Shown here piece by piece: positions 44,788 to 55,749 of a DNA stretch of 64,000 nucleotides. A program made the position numbers and the translations under genes. This DNA comes from Polytrichum commune. Its lineage: Eukaryota; Streptophyta; Polytrichopsida; Polytrichales; Polytrichaceae. The stretch is taken from the NCBI GenBank assembly GCA_950295325.1, contig OX485805.1:44664758-44728757 (forward strand), written 5' to 3'. Position 1 is the first letter of the stretch. Each line of letters starts with the position of its first letter. The notes under the pieces were generated by a model. It was given only the letters and a program-made list of their open reading frames with translations. It had not been told where the DNA came from and did not search any database.

Positions 44788-47700
44788 CATTTCGGACGAT
44801 GCCGGTTGACCCTCAGCAACACGTTCGACATGAGGGCTTGAGGACTCCGCAACTGCAACATCGACTTCCCTCCTTGGAGACTCTGGCACTCCAGTAATGT
44901 CAATGATCTCCAACGTAGAGTCCACAACACTGCCGGCTTGAGCGGCCGAGGACCCCGCGAATTGACCTCGTTCATCACGATGTTTGGGAGCTTCGAACGC
45001 TGTCCATCTCTTTCTCATTTTCTTTAATGCAGCGGCATGAAGAATATGTTTCACCTTCACTGCTTCACAAAACGCTGGTGTGGAGAGATAAGCGAACATC
45101 TTGTGATAGTCGTACGACGTGTCCAAATGCGCAAGATTCAATCGCACGTTCTCGGGCACATCTACCAAGTATTTGTCCACAAATGGGGCAAAATGCACCT
45201 TGTCCTTCCCATCCGATTCCTTGCCCATGTCAGGTCTCCCAGCAAACACCGGGTGAGGGTCATCAACAAAGTTGAGTTTCACTCTGTTGTACCCAGGCTT
45301 CCCATAATCCTCATCCTCGGAATCATCCGTCATGTAGTCCGCAAACGTCCCCCGAACCCGATGTGGAACTCGATCTCTCACCTTCACCCTCACGTCTAGT
45401 TCTACGCATCTTTCGGGCACATCGTCATCACTATCCAAGCATATGACTTCGGTTCGAATAACCTCCTCTGCTTCATTGGATGGTGCCGCTACAGTAGGCT
45501 CTTCTGCAACCACAACACCAGGTGAATCACGATTTGATCGCCCATGTCCTAGCACCTCGAGAACGGCAGCGGCAACGTCCTCAACAGGTGAGCTGACGTT
45601 CAAATCTGTGTTTGTCCCTTCAACATGCACAGCTTCAGACATGATTGCATCCCGCGGAACATCCGCTTGGCCAGATTCAACCTCGCGATAAAGACCAGAA
45701 TGCTCCGTTGCCTCCGAAGACCGCGAGTGATCTCCAACTCTAGCAGGACGTAGAGATGACCTTCCCCTTCGAGGAGCTTTCATTTTCTTTCTTGCAGTCG
45801 GTTTCGATGCAGACCTTGCAGCAGGATTAGCTGACTGCGGACGCTCATCCTCCTCATATTCTTCCATAGGTTGAACATCTAGTTGTTCTTGACTTCGTCT
45901 AGATGTGTCAAACTGTGCAAACCCGCGGCCGGGTGTAGATGGGATCCCAGACGAGAAAGATCCCACAGGGTGATGGACACTGTGCTCGGCTTGTGGACGA
46001 CCAACTTCCTCTAAGTTGGAAGCATCCTCTTGCCGCTCCTCCTCACCCTCCCCCTCCCCCTCCCCCACGGGTGAACACCCGTGGGGAACCTGCTCCGGGG
46101 ACATGGCCTCCAAAGAGGCCTCCGCCATGGCTGACGCCTTGTAATTGAAGGCCTCCTCCTCCACCTCTGCCATGACCTCCGCCAGTGCGTCGTCCATGAC
46201 CACCTCTTCTTCCTCTTCCTCTTCCTCTTCCTCTTCCTCTTCGTCGGCCACTTCCTCTTCCTCCGCAGACTCCCCTAGGACAACAACTGGGTCATCTTCC
46301 TCCTCCTCCTCCTCCTCCTCTACGTCCTCTTCATTTATGTCATTCGCACGCTTTCTTCCAATCTCGCGCTCAATGATGGAATCCACATCGATACGCCCTT
46401 CTTCCTCTTCCAAATCCTGGGCAGCGAATTTTCCTTCCTCATTCCACCTTTGTATGCTCCAGTCAACTGCGGCAATCATCTTCGTCTTCGCCACCTCTAG
46501 CATCTCTGCAGGCACAATATTCAACACCTTCATACCCAATGCCTGCAAAAACCAAGGCATGAGATAAATAACTTCTCAATCAAATTAGTCTACATCCAAA
46601 AGCGAATAGAATTAAACCAATAGTCCCAACTATTTGTCTACCAACTAATTGTCAGGAAAGCTATCGAGAAGGTGGCTATCAACCAGGTGGATATAAAGCA
46701 GGTGGATGTCTAGGCCCACGGGTGTTCACCCGTGGGCCTCCCAACCTGGTTTATGGTTAGGTTATCCAAAACACCATCCAAACCAACGATAATATTCAGA
46801 AATTCAAAAACCACTTAGGGGAAAAGATGCTCATTACTTACATGTGCCACTATGTGCGCCTTATTGCCTCCACAAATATTGAGAAAAGAAGACCCCTCAA
46901 GACATGAAGGCTTGATGATATCTATGTAGGTCTGCATCCTCAACTCCCCCTTGAATAAACACTTGGCCTCCTCATTGGAATACGCCCTTTTCACTGAATA
47001 ACGTTTATATCGCCCCGGGTCATGGACGTCCAACATCTTCCGGCCTCCACAGAGCCGCACAGCCACCTCCGAACTTGATTCGCCCCTATTGGGAAAAATG
47101 TAGTTTGTAACCCGAAGAGCATTTGATTCGAAGAAGCAATCGCGAGATGCAATTTTCTCCTCTTTAGTGCCATGGTATAAGGCGTCACAAAATCTGGCGT
47201 TGCTCGGAAGGTGCGCCTTCAGCACATTGTGAATGAAATGCCGATCCGGATATTCTGAAATCACAGTCCACAATTGGGGGGAGTTTAAAATGCCTGGGAA
47301 ATCACGACGAAGACCTTGCAGAGTGGAATCCATACACTCCTTCACACGCCCCCCAGTGTCTTTTCCCGCCTGGACTCCGGGGAGAAACCTTGTGTCCATG
47401 TACGCGTGCAGGACTGGTGCAAGCACTGTCCCACCACTGATCTTGTAGTTGTTGTCAATAGACAACACGACATGCTCGGGTGTAACCTCGGTGTTATGTG
47501 TACCTAAAATGTTCCTCACTCCTTCTTTAAACCGGTCCGGAATAGGTACTCTCTTCCTTGTGGGGTTCATAGCGCCAAGAAGGTACTCCGCTCCAAGCAA
47601 GTCTACAAGTCGTTCTCGCTGGAGTTTACCAAACTTATTCGCATACTTCCATACTCTCCAACAATCACGATCAATGGTCTCTTTCTGATCGACGTGGACA

Positions 47701-49688
47701 ATGTACAATGGAGTCGGGTCTAGACACTGTGCCATCGCGATATAAGTTTCATTCTTCTTTTTCCTGTTCATCGCCCAATCGCGCACAGTCTTCAAGGTAT
47801 GTCGAGGGTGCTCCTCTCCATCTCTGGTGGTGAGGATTTGATTCGCTGCCATGTCGAGCTCCATCTCTGTCAAGCCCCGAAATTGTTTCAGGTCGTTCTT
47901 GACCACCTTCTTCGACTTAAACCCCTTTGTCTCTTTCATAAGAGCTCCGGTCTTCGGGTCTACATAGTCACCACTCTCGTAATCCTTGAATATCCGCTCT
48001 CACTTCCTCCATATGTCATCGCCCAATACAGGCAAGACGTGCTCCATGATCAGGTTGGTCTCCTTCTCCACGCGGAACGTCCACATGACGCACGTAATAA
48101 ATGCCTGTATCAAACACCGGCAATGTATCAATCTCTATGAAAAAACCTCCATGTATTTCCAGCAATCACCAACAACATGATAGTCGCCCACGGGTGAACA
48201 CCCGTGGGAGTCACAGAAATGAGAAATTCAAAAGTCACAGGTTTGAAAAATACCTTCCACTTCTTAAAAGCTTCCGTGTTGCTGGCCTTCTCGCGTACAG
48301 TTCGGTCAGGTCTTCCTCGCCTAATCCAGGTCTTCCTAGCGTGCTGAATGCACTCCGTAAATGACGGAAAGTGCTTCCTGTACTCACTATCCAGGTTCAG
48401 AACACCAGAGAGGTGGAACAGAGGGTCGTCATCACCTTCAGGGGCCCAGACCACATTACAAGGCCATTTCGAGAAAAACCTCTTCACCTCATCTGTGCTG
48501 CTAGGGTCATTCACATACTCGAGACAGGCTGCTAACGTGTGCTGTCCATTTACCACGTGGAACGATTTGTCCTTCACCTCCTCAAAATTGAATGGTTTAG
48601 TTCGCCTATCCGAAGGAACGATTGTCAAGAAGTTGGGATGAATATTCGGAATGAAGGCATAGTTGAATAACCATGTCTTGATCTCCTTCAAATGCGCCTC
48701 GGATATGGGTCGGCAATTATACCCTGCATCTCCCCGCTCTATATTGTCAATATTGACATAGCCATTCACGCCTTCACCGAATATCCACACCCTTTGGTAC
48801 TTGTTCTTGAACAACTCCATATCCATCAACCTGTCTCCAACCGATTTGTCTGGAGGCCCATGCATTGATCGCTTGGGAATCTTCTCGAGTTCAAGAAATG
48901 GACTATCCTCAGGTGTTTTCTTCTTGCCTCTCTTGGAGACAACATCCTGGCCGTCAGTGTCTTCGACAATCAGTGGTTGTCCTTCATCGGGTCTCGTCTT
49001 CTTCCTAGACGAGGTGGCACGTACATCAGCAAGATCCTTCCTCTTGCCATCGCGGATTTCCTTCTTCTTCAAAGATGCTTCCAACCTTGCCGCCTTTGCC
49101 TCCTCAACTATAACCTTCACTCGTGCTAGAGCAGACTTGTAGTCCTGCTCGATCATTACTGACCTCTCCTCCACGGACTTCGTGTGCACATTGGTCTCGC
49201 AATATAGTATACAATAGGTGAGGAAATCACCGTTCAATAAGCGGATGTTCTCTCCCTCATTGTTGAGCTCTTCATTCACATCCGCATATGAGAAAGTCTC
49301 CACGAGTGCTGCAACCTTGAAGTCCTTCTTCCGTTCAGGCGACTTGCACATTATCAATACCCGGCTCCCATCCGCTTGAATGTCCAGTACATGTTTTGCC
49401 TTCATGTACTTTCTCCATGTGGAATTGGGCCCAGTCCTCGTGTAAAGCGAGAGCACCGTTGTCTCTCCGAAACCACTATACTGCATGAACCATTGCAAAT
49501 CTGGGTCCAAAACTTCAACATCGTAATTCACCCGTCTGCCCACACCTCCCGATACTGCAGAAGACAATGCACATGTAAGTACTCAGCATAGCCCAATATT
49601 ATCACGGATTCTATAACTCATATAACATTGACGTGCACATAGGTATTGTGGTTATACCTTTACGGGCTGTTTGCTTAGTTCTTGCCAT
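44788..49688 (-). CDS. ParB/Srx-like GQH protein with histone H3-like N-terminus, gene 1 of copy 3 (5' part)
   Basis: Predicted exons are 49688-49658, 49554-48254, 48104-46842 and 46542-44788. The first encodes MARTKQTARK plus one base, ends G|GTATAA, and joins a TTCTGCAG acceptor in phase 1, giving ...TARKVSGGVGRR. Without it, exon 2 has no usable ATG near its start. Exon 2 has a Lys/Arg-rich helix, then RPISEAHLKEIKTWLF and VVNGQHTLAACLEY, the clearest ParB-like arrangement in the window. Exon 3 matches the unknown domain of the other copies but carries an in-frame TGA at 48002-48000 where copy 1 has Trp. Exon 4 (585 codons, uninterrupted) has long Glu runs encoded by 'cttcctcttcc' repeats, a basic patch (KPTARKKMKAPRRGRSS) and FADYMTDDSEDEDYG. 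The copy is nearly intact. One nonsense change stands between it and a full frame. Confidence 0.72.
46064..46085 (-). repeat. Type-3 palindrome inside coding exon 4 of gene 1 copy 3
   Basis: A perfect site with centre AA reads PHGCSPVG in the reverse frame. Copies 1 and 2 carry their own palindrome types in the equivalent variable exon. Confidence 0.9.
46200..46325. repeat. CTT/CCT microsatellite encoding poly-Glu
   Basis: Repeated 'cctctt' and 'cctcct' units on the plus strand read as Glu-rich runs on the coding strand of gene 1 copy 3. Similar acidic runs in the other copies suggest a maintained acidic region with slippage. Confidence 0.9.
46715..46736. repeat. Type-3 palindrome in intron between exons 3 and 4 of gene 1 copy 3
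   Basis: A perfect site with centre TT lies in the intron 46543-46841. This is the intron that carries type-1 sites in copy 1 and type-2 sites in copy 2. Confidence 0.95.
48187..48208. repeat. Type-3 palindrome in intron between exons 2 and 3 of gene 1 copy 3
   Basis: A perfect site with centre AA lies in the intron 48105-48253, which matches intron 1 of copies 1 and 2. Confidence 0.95.
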
Positions 49689-49867
49689 CTCAATTCAAAT
49701 GAGAGAACACTTCGACACCTCTATGTACCTGAATGAAACACCAACTGTCTATCACATGTTTATGTCTAAAACCTTCAAATGCTTACAGAGACACACCAAA
49801 TTTGTCTACATAGAAAATCAAAAAGACATTTATCAAACAAAATCTCCCACCCAGGTGAGTGCAAAGG

Positions 49868-50255
49868 CTCACGGGTGAACACCCGTGGGCACTCCTAACC
49901 AGGTGAGGGCAAAGGCCCACGGGTGAACACCCGTGGGCACTCCTAACCAGGTGAGTGCAAAGGCCCACGGGTGAACACCCGTGGGCACTTTCAACCAGAT
50001 GAGGGGAGAGGCCCACGGGAGGGCTGATTTTTCACAAAGTTTTAGCTCGTCCACGTCCAAAAACCTTGAATTGAAAGGCAAAAAAAATCTCAACCCATCC
50101 CGAAACCGGTAATATCTATACAAGTTAAGTCTCCCTCAAGTTGGTACAAAATTAGGAAAAAAGAACAGAAAAAAACGAAGATGTCGACATGTGACCACGG
50201 ACATGTTAGGGACCTTGTGAAGAATCACCACTACCCACGGGTGTTCACCCGTGGG
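49868..50255. repeat. Type-3 palindrome array upstream of gene 1 copy 3
   Basis: Sites lie at 49868-49889, 49917-49938 and 49966-49987, a half-site is at 50012, and another site is at 50234-50255. The first three are spaced 49 bp with the linker 'cactcctaaccaggtgagtgcaaagg'. They lie upstream of the predicted start at 49688, matching the leader arrays of the other copies. Confidence 0.95.
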
Positions 50256-51350
50256 CACTTCAAATATCCACTTTCAGATAACCGCGTTCACACTAACAGA
50301 AAAACTGGGATTTATGTAATGGACACTCACCAGGGTTCTTTGGGGGGACCATGTCAAAATTCTTTCAATACGAATGTGGTTTCCTGCACAAAACAAAACA
50401 CAAGAGCTATTGTTTCAAACTATGCCTACATGTGCAATACATTCATACTCTCAAACATCTCAATAGGTAAATTCTTCCCTCACATTCTTCTTGCAATCTG
50501 GTCTCACATTTTTATGAACATAACCTCTTGTCATTCATCTTGCATTCTGATTTGAGCATTTTTCTCACATTTCAATCAACTCTTCACACCCAAACATCAC
50601 ACAACTCACATGCAAATCTCTAGTATTTCTGGGTTTGAAATTCTTCAAGCAATTCAAACCCTAGTGCACCAGAAATTTGAAATGCAAGCAAGAGGAAGAA
50701 TGCAAGCAAGAGGAGGAATGCATGCAAGAGGAAGAATGCATGCAAGAGGAAGAATGAAATTGAAAGAGAAAGCAAAAGAGTGAAAGAGAGTGCAAAACAT
50801 TGAAAGAGTTCAGAAACTTACAAGCTTGTGGGTTCTCAATTCTTCATGATTGGAACTTCCCTCCACTTGCTTCAAGGTCGCCTTCCTCTTCTCCACATCT
50901 CACCTCTACCACATGCTGGATTGAGCAAGAAACAACTATGTTCACCAAGAAACTATCACATATTCCAAGAAAATGCACACTGAATCTATTCCAGGGTTTT
51001 CTTGAGAAGAGAATCAAGACAAGGAGTACAATAATTGAATGAAGAGAAGAGAATGAAGAGAATGAAGAGAAGCAAAGCAAGTTCAGAATTGTGGGAGAAG
51101 AGTTTTGCAAGAGCATTCCAGAAAAGTGGAGAGTGGTGAAGGAAAGAGAGAAAGAATTGGGAGAGGAGAATGAGAGAGAGGGAGAGAGAGGGAGAGAGAG
51201 GGTGCGAAATGTTGCCATAATGACGAGCGGGTGGAAGTCGCATGTCACATAATGCCTCATTAGTACGAAGGGACATGATGGAGGAAATCTCGGGACGCGA
51301 AGAGATATGCGATTTGGCGGCTAAAGTACGTTTTGAGGAGGGATGGGCGG
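50256..51350 (-). promoter_or_regulatory. Probable promoter and leader region of gene 1 copy 3
   Basis: No coding frame is supported. At 50690-50757 an 18-bp unit ('caagaggaagaatgcatg') is repeated four times, recalling the leader repeat of copy 1. Purine-rich GAGA tracts lie at 51170-51200. The transcription start cannot be fixed from sequence alone. Confidence 0.4.
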
Positions 51351-51359
51351 TATGATGGT

Positions 51360-51850
51360 ATTAGGACGTAGCGATAAAAAATTATTGGTACTTTGTAAGG
51401 TTCGCCCTATTGGTATGATAATTATTAGTACTTAGTAAGATATCTAAGTATTAGTGAGATAATTATTAGTACTTAGTAAGATATCTAAGTATTAGTAAGA
51501 CAATTATTAGTAATTAGTAAGATAACTGCGTATTAGTAAGATAATTATCAGTACTTAGTAGGATAACTCATATTAGTAAGTTCATTATTAGTACTTATTA
51601 AGATAACTCATATTAGTATGATTGATATTATTTTTATTGTTAGTAAATTGTCATATTCACTCTATTGTTAATATTAGTAATATTAGTAAAAATGATTTAT
51701 AGTGATTAATAGTAATTACCAGTAATAGTAACTAATAGTAACTAATAGTGACTAGTAGTGAATAATAGTGAATGCTAGTGCTTCATAGGTCATTATAGTC
51801 ATTAATAATGTTTAATAGTGATTAATAATTATGAATTACTAATGGCTGAC
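51360..51850. repeat. AT-rich tandem repeat ('attagtacttagtaagata')
   Basis: Units of about 40-45 bp made of 'aattattagtacttagtaagatatctaagtattagt' are repeated with decay. They grade into shorter 'gtgattaatagtaa' units to ~51850. No genes are present. Confidence 0.85.
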
Positions 51851-54800
51851 TAGTAGTGATTTATAGTAATAATAATAATCACTTTCAATCGATAAATGGT
51901 AATAGTATTGATAATGCTTAAAATAGGTTCATATTATAACATAGATTCCATACTTTAACATTCTACTCTGTAACATAGATTCCTATTATAACATACCAAA
52001 GTCAATTGCACATTCTCATAATATGCGTGTAAGATGCTCAATCGCGCTTGACATCAAGCATAGCTATGATTTCCAATTCCTTATTGATGAAGTCGTGAGC
52101 ATCCATAATAGGCCCACTTTCACCTTAGCCCATGAACTCAAGTTCGATTGTTCTCTTGTTTTCTCTTGGACTATGAACCATTAGAGTTCCAAGAATTCAA
52201 AATTTTAAATATAACATATATTATGGCAACGAAAATAATGGCATGACATAAGAAGCGGCCATGGATACTTATAAAGCATCAAAGTTGCTGGCCATTAGAA
52301 ATCATCACACATAATACTTGCCGCGCATAATGGGTACATGCCCACCTCCCATACCCAATAAACCCTACTGGATAGGTAAATACTACTAGGAATGAACATA
52401 AATCGTTTAACATAAAAAAAAAAATTAGGCAATTTTAGCATAAATCTCTTTGTGGCTTTGCCCTCACCCCCATGCATTGAGAATCACTTCATAACTTGGT
52501 TTTAAAGTCATTCTCCTAGCGTTTATTCTTGTAATTGTATCTTAAGTTATATTATTACTAGATTCATTATGTGCTCTTCATTGGCTAAGATTTTTGACGT
52601 TCATAGTCGACATCTAATATGAACACACATGCTTGCGATAACACAAATTCAAGAATGACCTTCTCAAAGGCACTAGAGTTATCATTTATCCCACTCAAAT
52701 TTTTGGGTGGGGGTTGGTTGTTTTGCATGCAACACATATGGACTTAGCCAAAATTAGCGGTCAACTAAAGAGAAAGGACTTTGGAAACTAACATATTGAA
52801 GTACAAGGTGATATGCAAGGCCGCGGGAGACATCGGAATCGAAATCATATTGAGAGGATGACAAAGGAGGTGGCCAACGAGTGGGCCACATCAAGCACCA
52901 CATGAATCTCGAGCAATATTAAGATTGCATCTCCATAACCATACCTCATCGATTAAAGGGAATTCTAAATGATGGCATAAGATTTACGGAAATGAGAACT
53001 TGAATAGGAAATGGGTCAAACACTTCAATGAATGAATTCATGTAAATCATGTGTACTCTATGAATTGAATGGTTTGTGGAATCTCGTAAAGATACTTTAG
53101 CGAGGAGTAGGTTAGGAATACATAAAGTCTTGAGACTCTTTCAAATTGAAATATTGAAATATAATTGAATAGAGGAAGAATAATACGTAGGTCATTCAAT
53201 CCATGAAAGAGATAAAAATAACTCCATAAGTTATTAGAGATGAGAATGATTTACATGCATGAACACTTAGCTTTGACATTAATGTCTTAGGGACTCGGGG
53301 GGGGGGGGGGCACTGGCGAAAAATGTAGGAACTACGTGCGATAAAATATAGGGTCTTGTATAAAATTTGGCGTAAAATTTGTAAAATTATTAGATGTAGT
53401 ATAGGGTGCTTTGGGATTGTGAAACATGATTATATGTAATATAGCATTTGACAAAACATGATTAAATTACCTAAGTGGTACATATAAAATAGCATGGACA
53501 AAAAGCGATAGTTTCAAAAATTAAATACTTTGCCACCAAAATATGGCATGTTCTATATAGGAAGGGTTCAAAAGATAAGGGTGAAGGTTGGTACTAAGTG
53601 GGGCAATTGTTGGCAACCCATTGACTTGATGAAACGTGCAGTCCAGAACGGAAATAGAGAGACGCTCTTCCCAACTACTATGGCTTACCTCCATTGGTTA
53701 AAAAAACAGCTGGGTCTCAACAAATATAAGTATGTTGAGAGTGATTGTGTGTGGGTTGATGTGGATGCTATTCTCTCAACAGTGTCTCTAGTAACAATGA
53801 ATCAACTAGCAAAATCTACACCTTAGATGAGGTAGATGCAAACTCATTGAATGAGTTCATTTCAAATAAAAAATAAAACCTGTTAAATTTGTACTATCTC
53901 ACACATGTGGAGATATAATTTGGAGAAAGGGTTGAATGATCATTAGTATACCTTGAAATCTGTAGTAGCCATTTCAGTTCGATTACCCTCATATCTCCCA
54001 CATGTGTAAATGGTAGCCTAGCTAGTTTAGGTGGATTTTGCTTGCATGGCGTGGGATTTTCTACCAATGTGTAGGATTGGAAGATCAAGGCATCAATTGT
54101 AGGGCTTCTGCAAACCTTGTAAATGTGACTTTGAGACACATGTGGCTGGCCTGTTCCCTAAGACCTCAAGGTTTCTAACTGTGTTATCCAACACAACTTT
54201 CATTCGTTGGCTCGTGTTGCTTAATGACATGTAATTGCAATCTTTTGTTGTTATTGTTTAGTGTTTTGCTTTGCCCGGACTTCAGTGTGACCCTGAACCC
54301 TAAACCCTAGTAAATGTTTGTTTCTCTTACTTTGTACACGTGCTTCTAACGAGAATTCTACTGTATCATACACTTTAAGGAATGGGGGCAATCAGGGGGG
54401 AAAAATTGCATATAAGTAATATAGGGTACCATAAAATCAACCATCCAAGAATTTATAATTACCAATAGGGTGCAAATAATCACAACAATTTACCATTATT
54501 TCAAAAATTAGCATCCCTTATAATCCTTTCTCATAGGTAAATAGCCCCCATTTTAATAGATCATTATCGCAGGTGTATGCAAAATATACAAGGGAATGCC
54601 CCCCCCCCCCCCGAGCTTAGGGAACATCAACTTGAATTCTAAAGGCACTGACTCACTTAAGAATTATTGGACAAGGATATCATATTGAGATTGGAAATTA
54701 GTAAACATATGATCACAGATCCTCAACATAGTTCACATGCCAACCCATACCCCATTGTATGCCAGACTATCTCTTCATATGTGAACGCTACATGAGGTAT

Positions 54801-55250
54801 AACTTAGAGCCATGTCATGATGATGGATGAGTTCATCCATTGACCTTCTCATGTTAGCAACTTGTGATGCAACATTGTCATGGATGATTGCTATATTGTC
54901 TACTGTGATATAGTGATAACGTACATGTTCATATTAAACGGTTTTGTTAATTCCCACTACATTCCCAAGGGTAAGATGCTTAAGCTCACTATTGGCAAGT
55001 GTCATGTGTTTCATTTTAATATTTAAGAGGAATACATCCTTAAGCATACTAATGGCATGTCATGTCAAGATTTTAATAAGTGCACTCAAACACCCAGTGT
55101 CATGTGACGACACTTACGGTGTTGTTGTTAATCTGCAATATAACATAGCATACCCTTCAAAATAGGGGTTTCCATTACTGTGGGTTTTTCATCTGTATAT
55201 TTGGATGAAAATCCAATGTAAGGCAACGAAAGTACAATAATATTACAGTG
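51850..55250. other. AT-rich region without a recognised gene
   Basis: Scattered short frames only. Poly-G and poly-C tracts lie at about 53298-53311 and 54599-54612, and a short CCCTAAA tract at about 54293-54309. A 98-codon frame at 53530-53826 is described separately. Confidence 0.5.
53530..53826 (+). CDS. Unrecognised 98-codon open frame, possibly a gene fragment
   Basis: The frame starts at ATG 53545 or an earlier near-start and contains a run with protein-like composition (VKVGTKWGNCWQPIDLM, then YVESDCVWVDVDAI). No family is recognised. The surrounding DNA is AT-rich and non-coding, and no splice partner was found. It may be an exon remnant or chance. Confidence 0.2.
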   Translation: MPPKYGMFYIGRVQKIRVKVGTKWGNCWQPIDLMKRAVQNGNRETLFPTTMAYLHWLKKQLGLNKYKYVESDCVWVDVDAILSTVSLVTMNQLAKSTP

Positions 55251-55254
55251 GGCC

Positions 55255-55450
55255 ACACTAAAAATGAACAACAGGACTTAGAATAATATAAGGTTTCAAA
55301 AATGGCAATGGACATCTTTAAAGTACTATAGGGTATGGAAGAATATGTAATTTGGAATTATATGAAATGCAAGGCTTTTTCTATTAACCCAAGGTTGAAA
55401 ATGCTAATGAAATAAATAACCCTAAACCCTAAACCCTAAACCCTAAACCC
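55255..55450. repeat. Dispersed repeat R (forward copy 1) ending in CCCTAAA repeats
   Basis: The block contains 'catctttaaagtactatagggtatgg', 'taatttggaattat' and 'atgcaaggc', and ends in four CCCTAAA units. It recurs in the same orientation at 59170-59362 and inverted at about 55590-55745 and 61190-61350. Confidence 0.85.
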
Positions 55451-55589
55451 ATTAGTGTGGTAGTCCACTTAGTGTTGGACCTTACTAGTTGCTCGCCATC
55501 TATTTGTGTCCTACTCATATGCAATTAGGAGTCTAGCAACAACTAATTCTCTTTTATCGCGCATCCATGTGCAAACAACCACTATTTTA

Positions 55590-55745
55590 TATGGGGTTAT
55601 TACTTTCAATTTTTTTCTTCACATGCTATGATTATGTAGTTTTCTTAGTCGGGTTAGTAGAAAAGGGCCTTGCATTAATTACAAATCCAAATAATCGATT
55701 TGTTCCATACCCTATAGTACTTTAATGATGCCCAGTGTCATTTTT
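55590..55745. repeat. Dispersed repeat R (inverted copy 1)
   Basis: Reverse-complement match to 55255-55400: 'gggttagtagaaaagggccttgcattaattacaaatcc' and 'ccataccctatagtactttaa'. With the forward copy it makes a large inverted repeat around a CCCTAAA tract and ~150 bp of unique DNA. Confidence 0.8.
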
Positions 55746-55749
55746 GACA

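Noticed and set aside
20545..48002. Reassigned stop codons (alternative genetic code)
   Set aside because: All three stop codons appear in-frame, copy 1 lacks them at the same sites, the gypsy pol gene has none, and frameshifts accompany them. Decay is simpler.
49658..49688. Fragment of a real histone H3 gene
   Set aside because: Only ten codons match. The sequence on both sides shows no further H3 codons, and the splice phase leads into the ParB-like exon.
9496..49688. True bacterial ParB partition locus, or bacterial contamination
   Set aside because: Genes have spliceosomal introns with standard sites. No ParB helix-turn-helix or ParA was recognised, and flanking DNA is plant-like.
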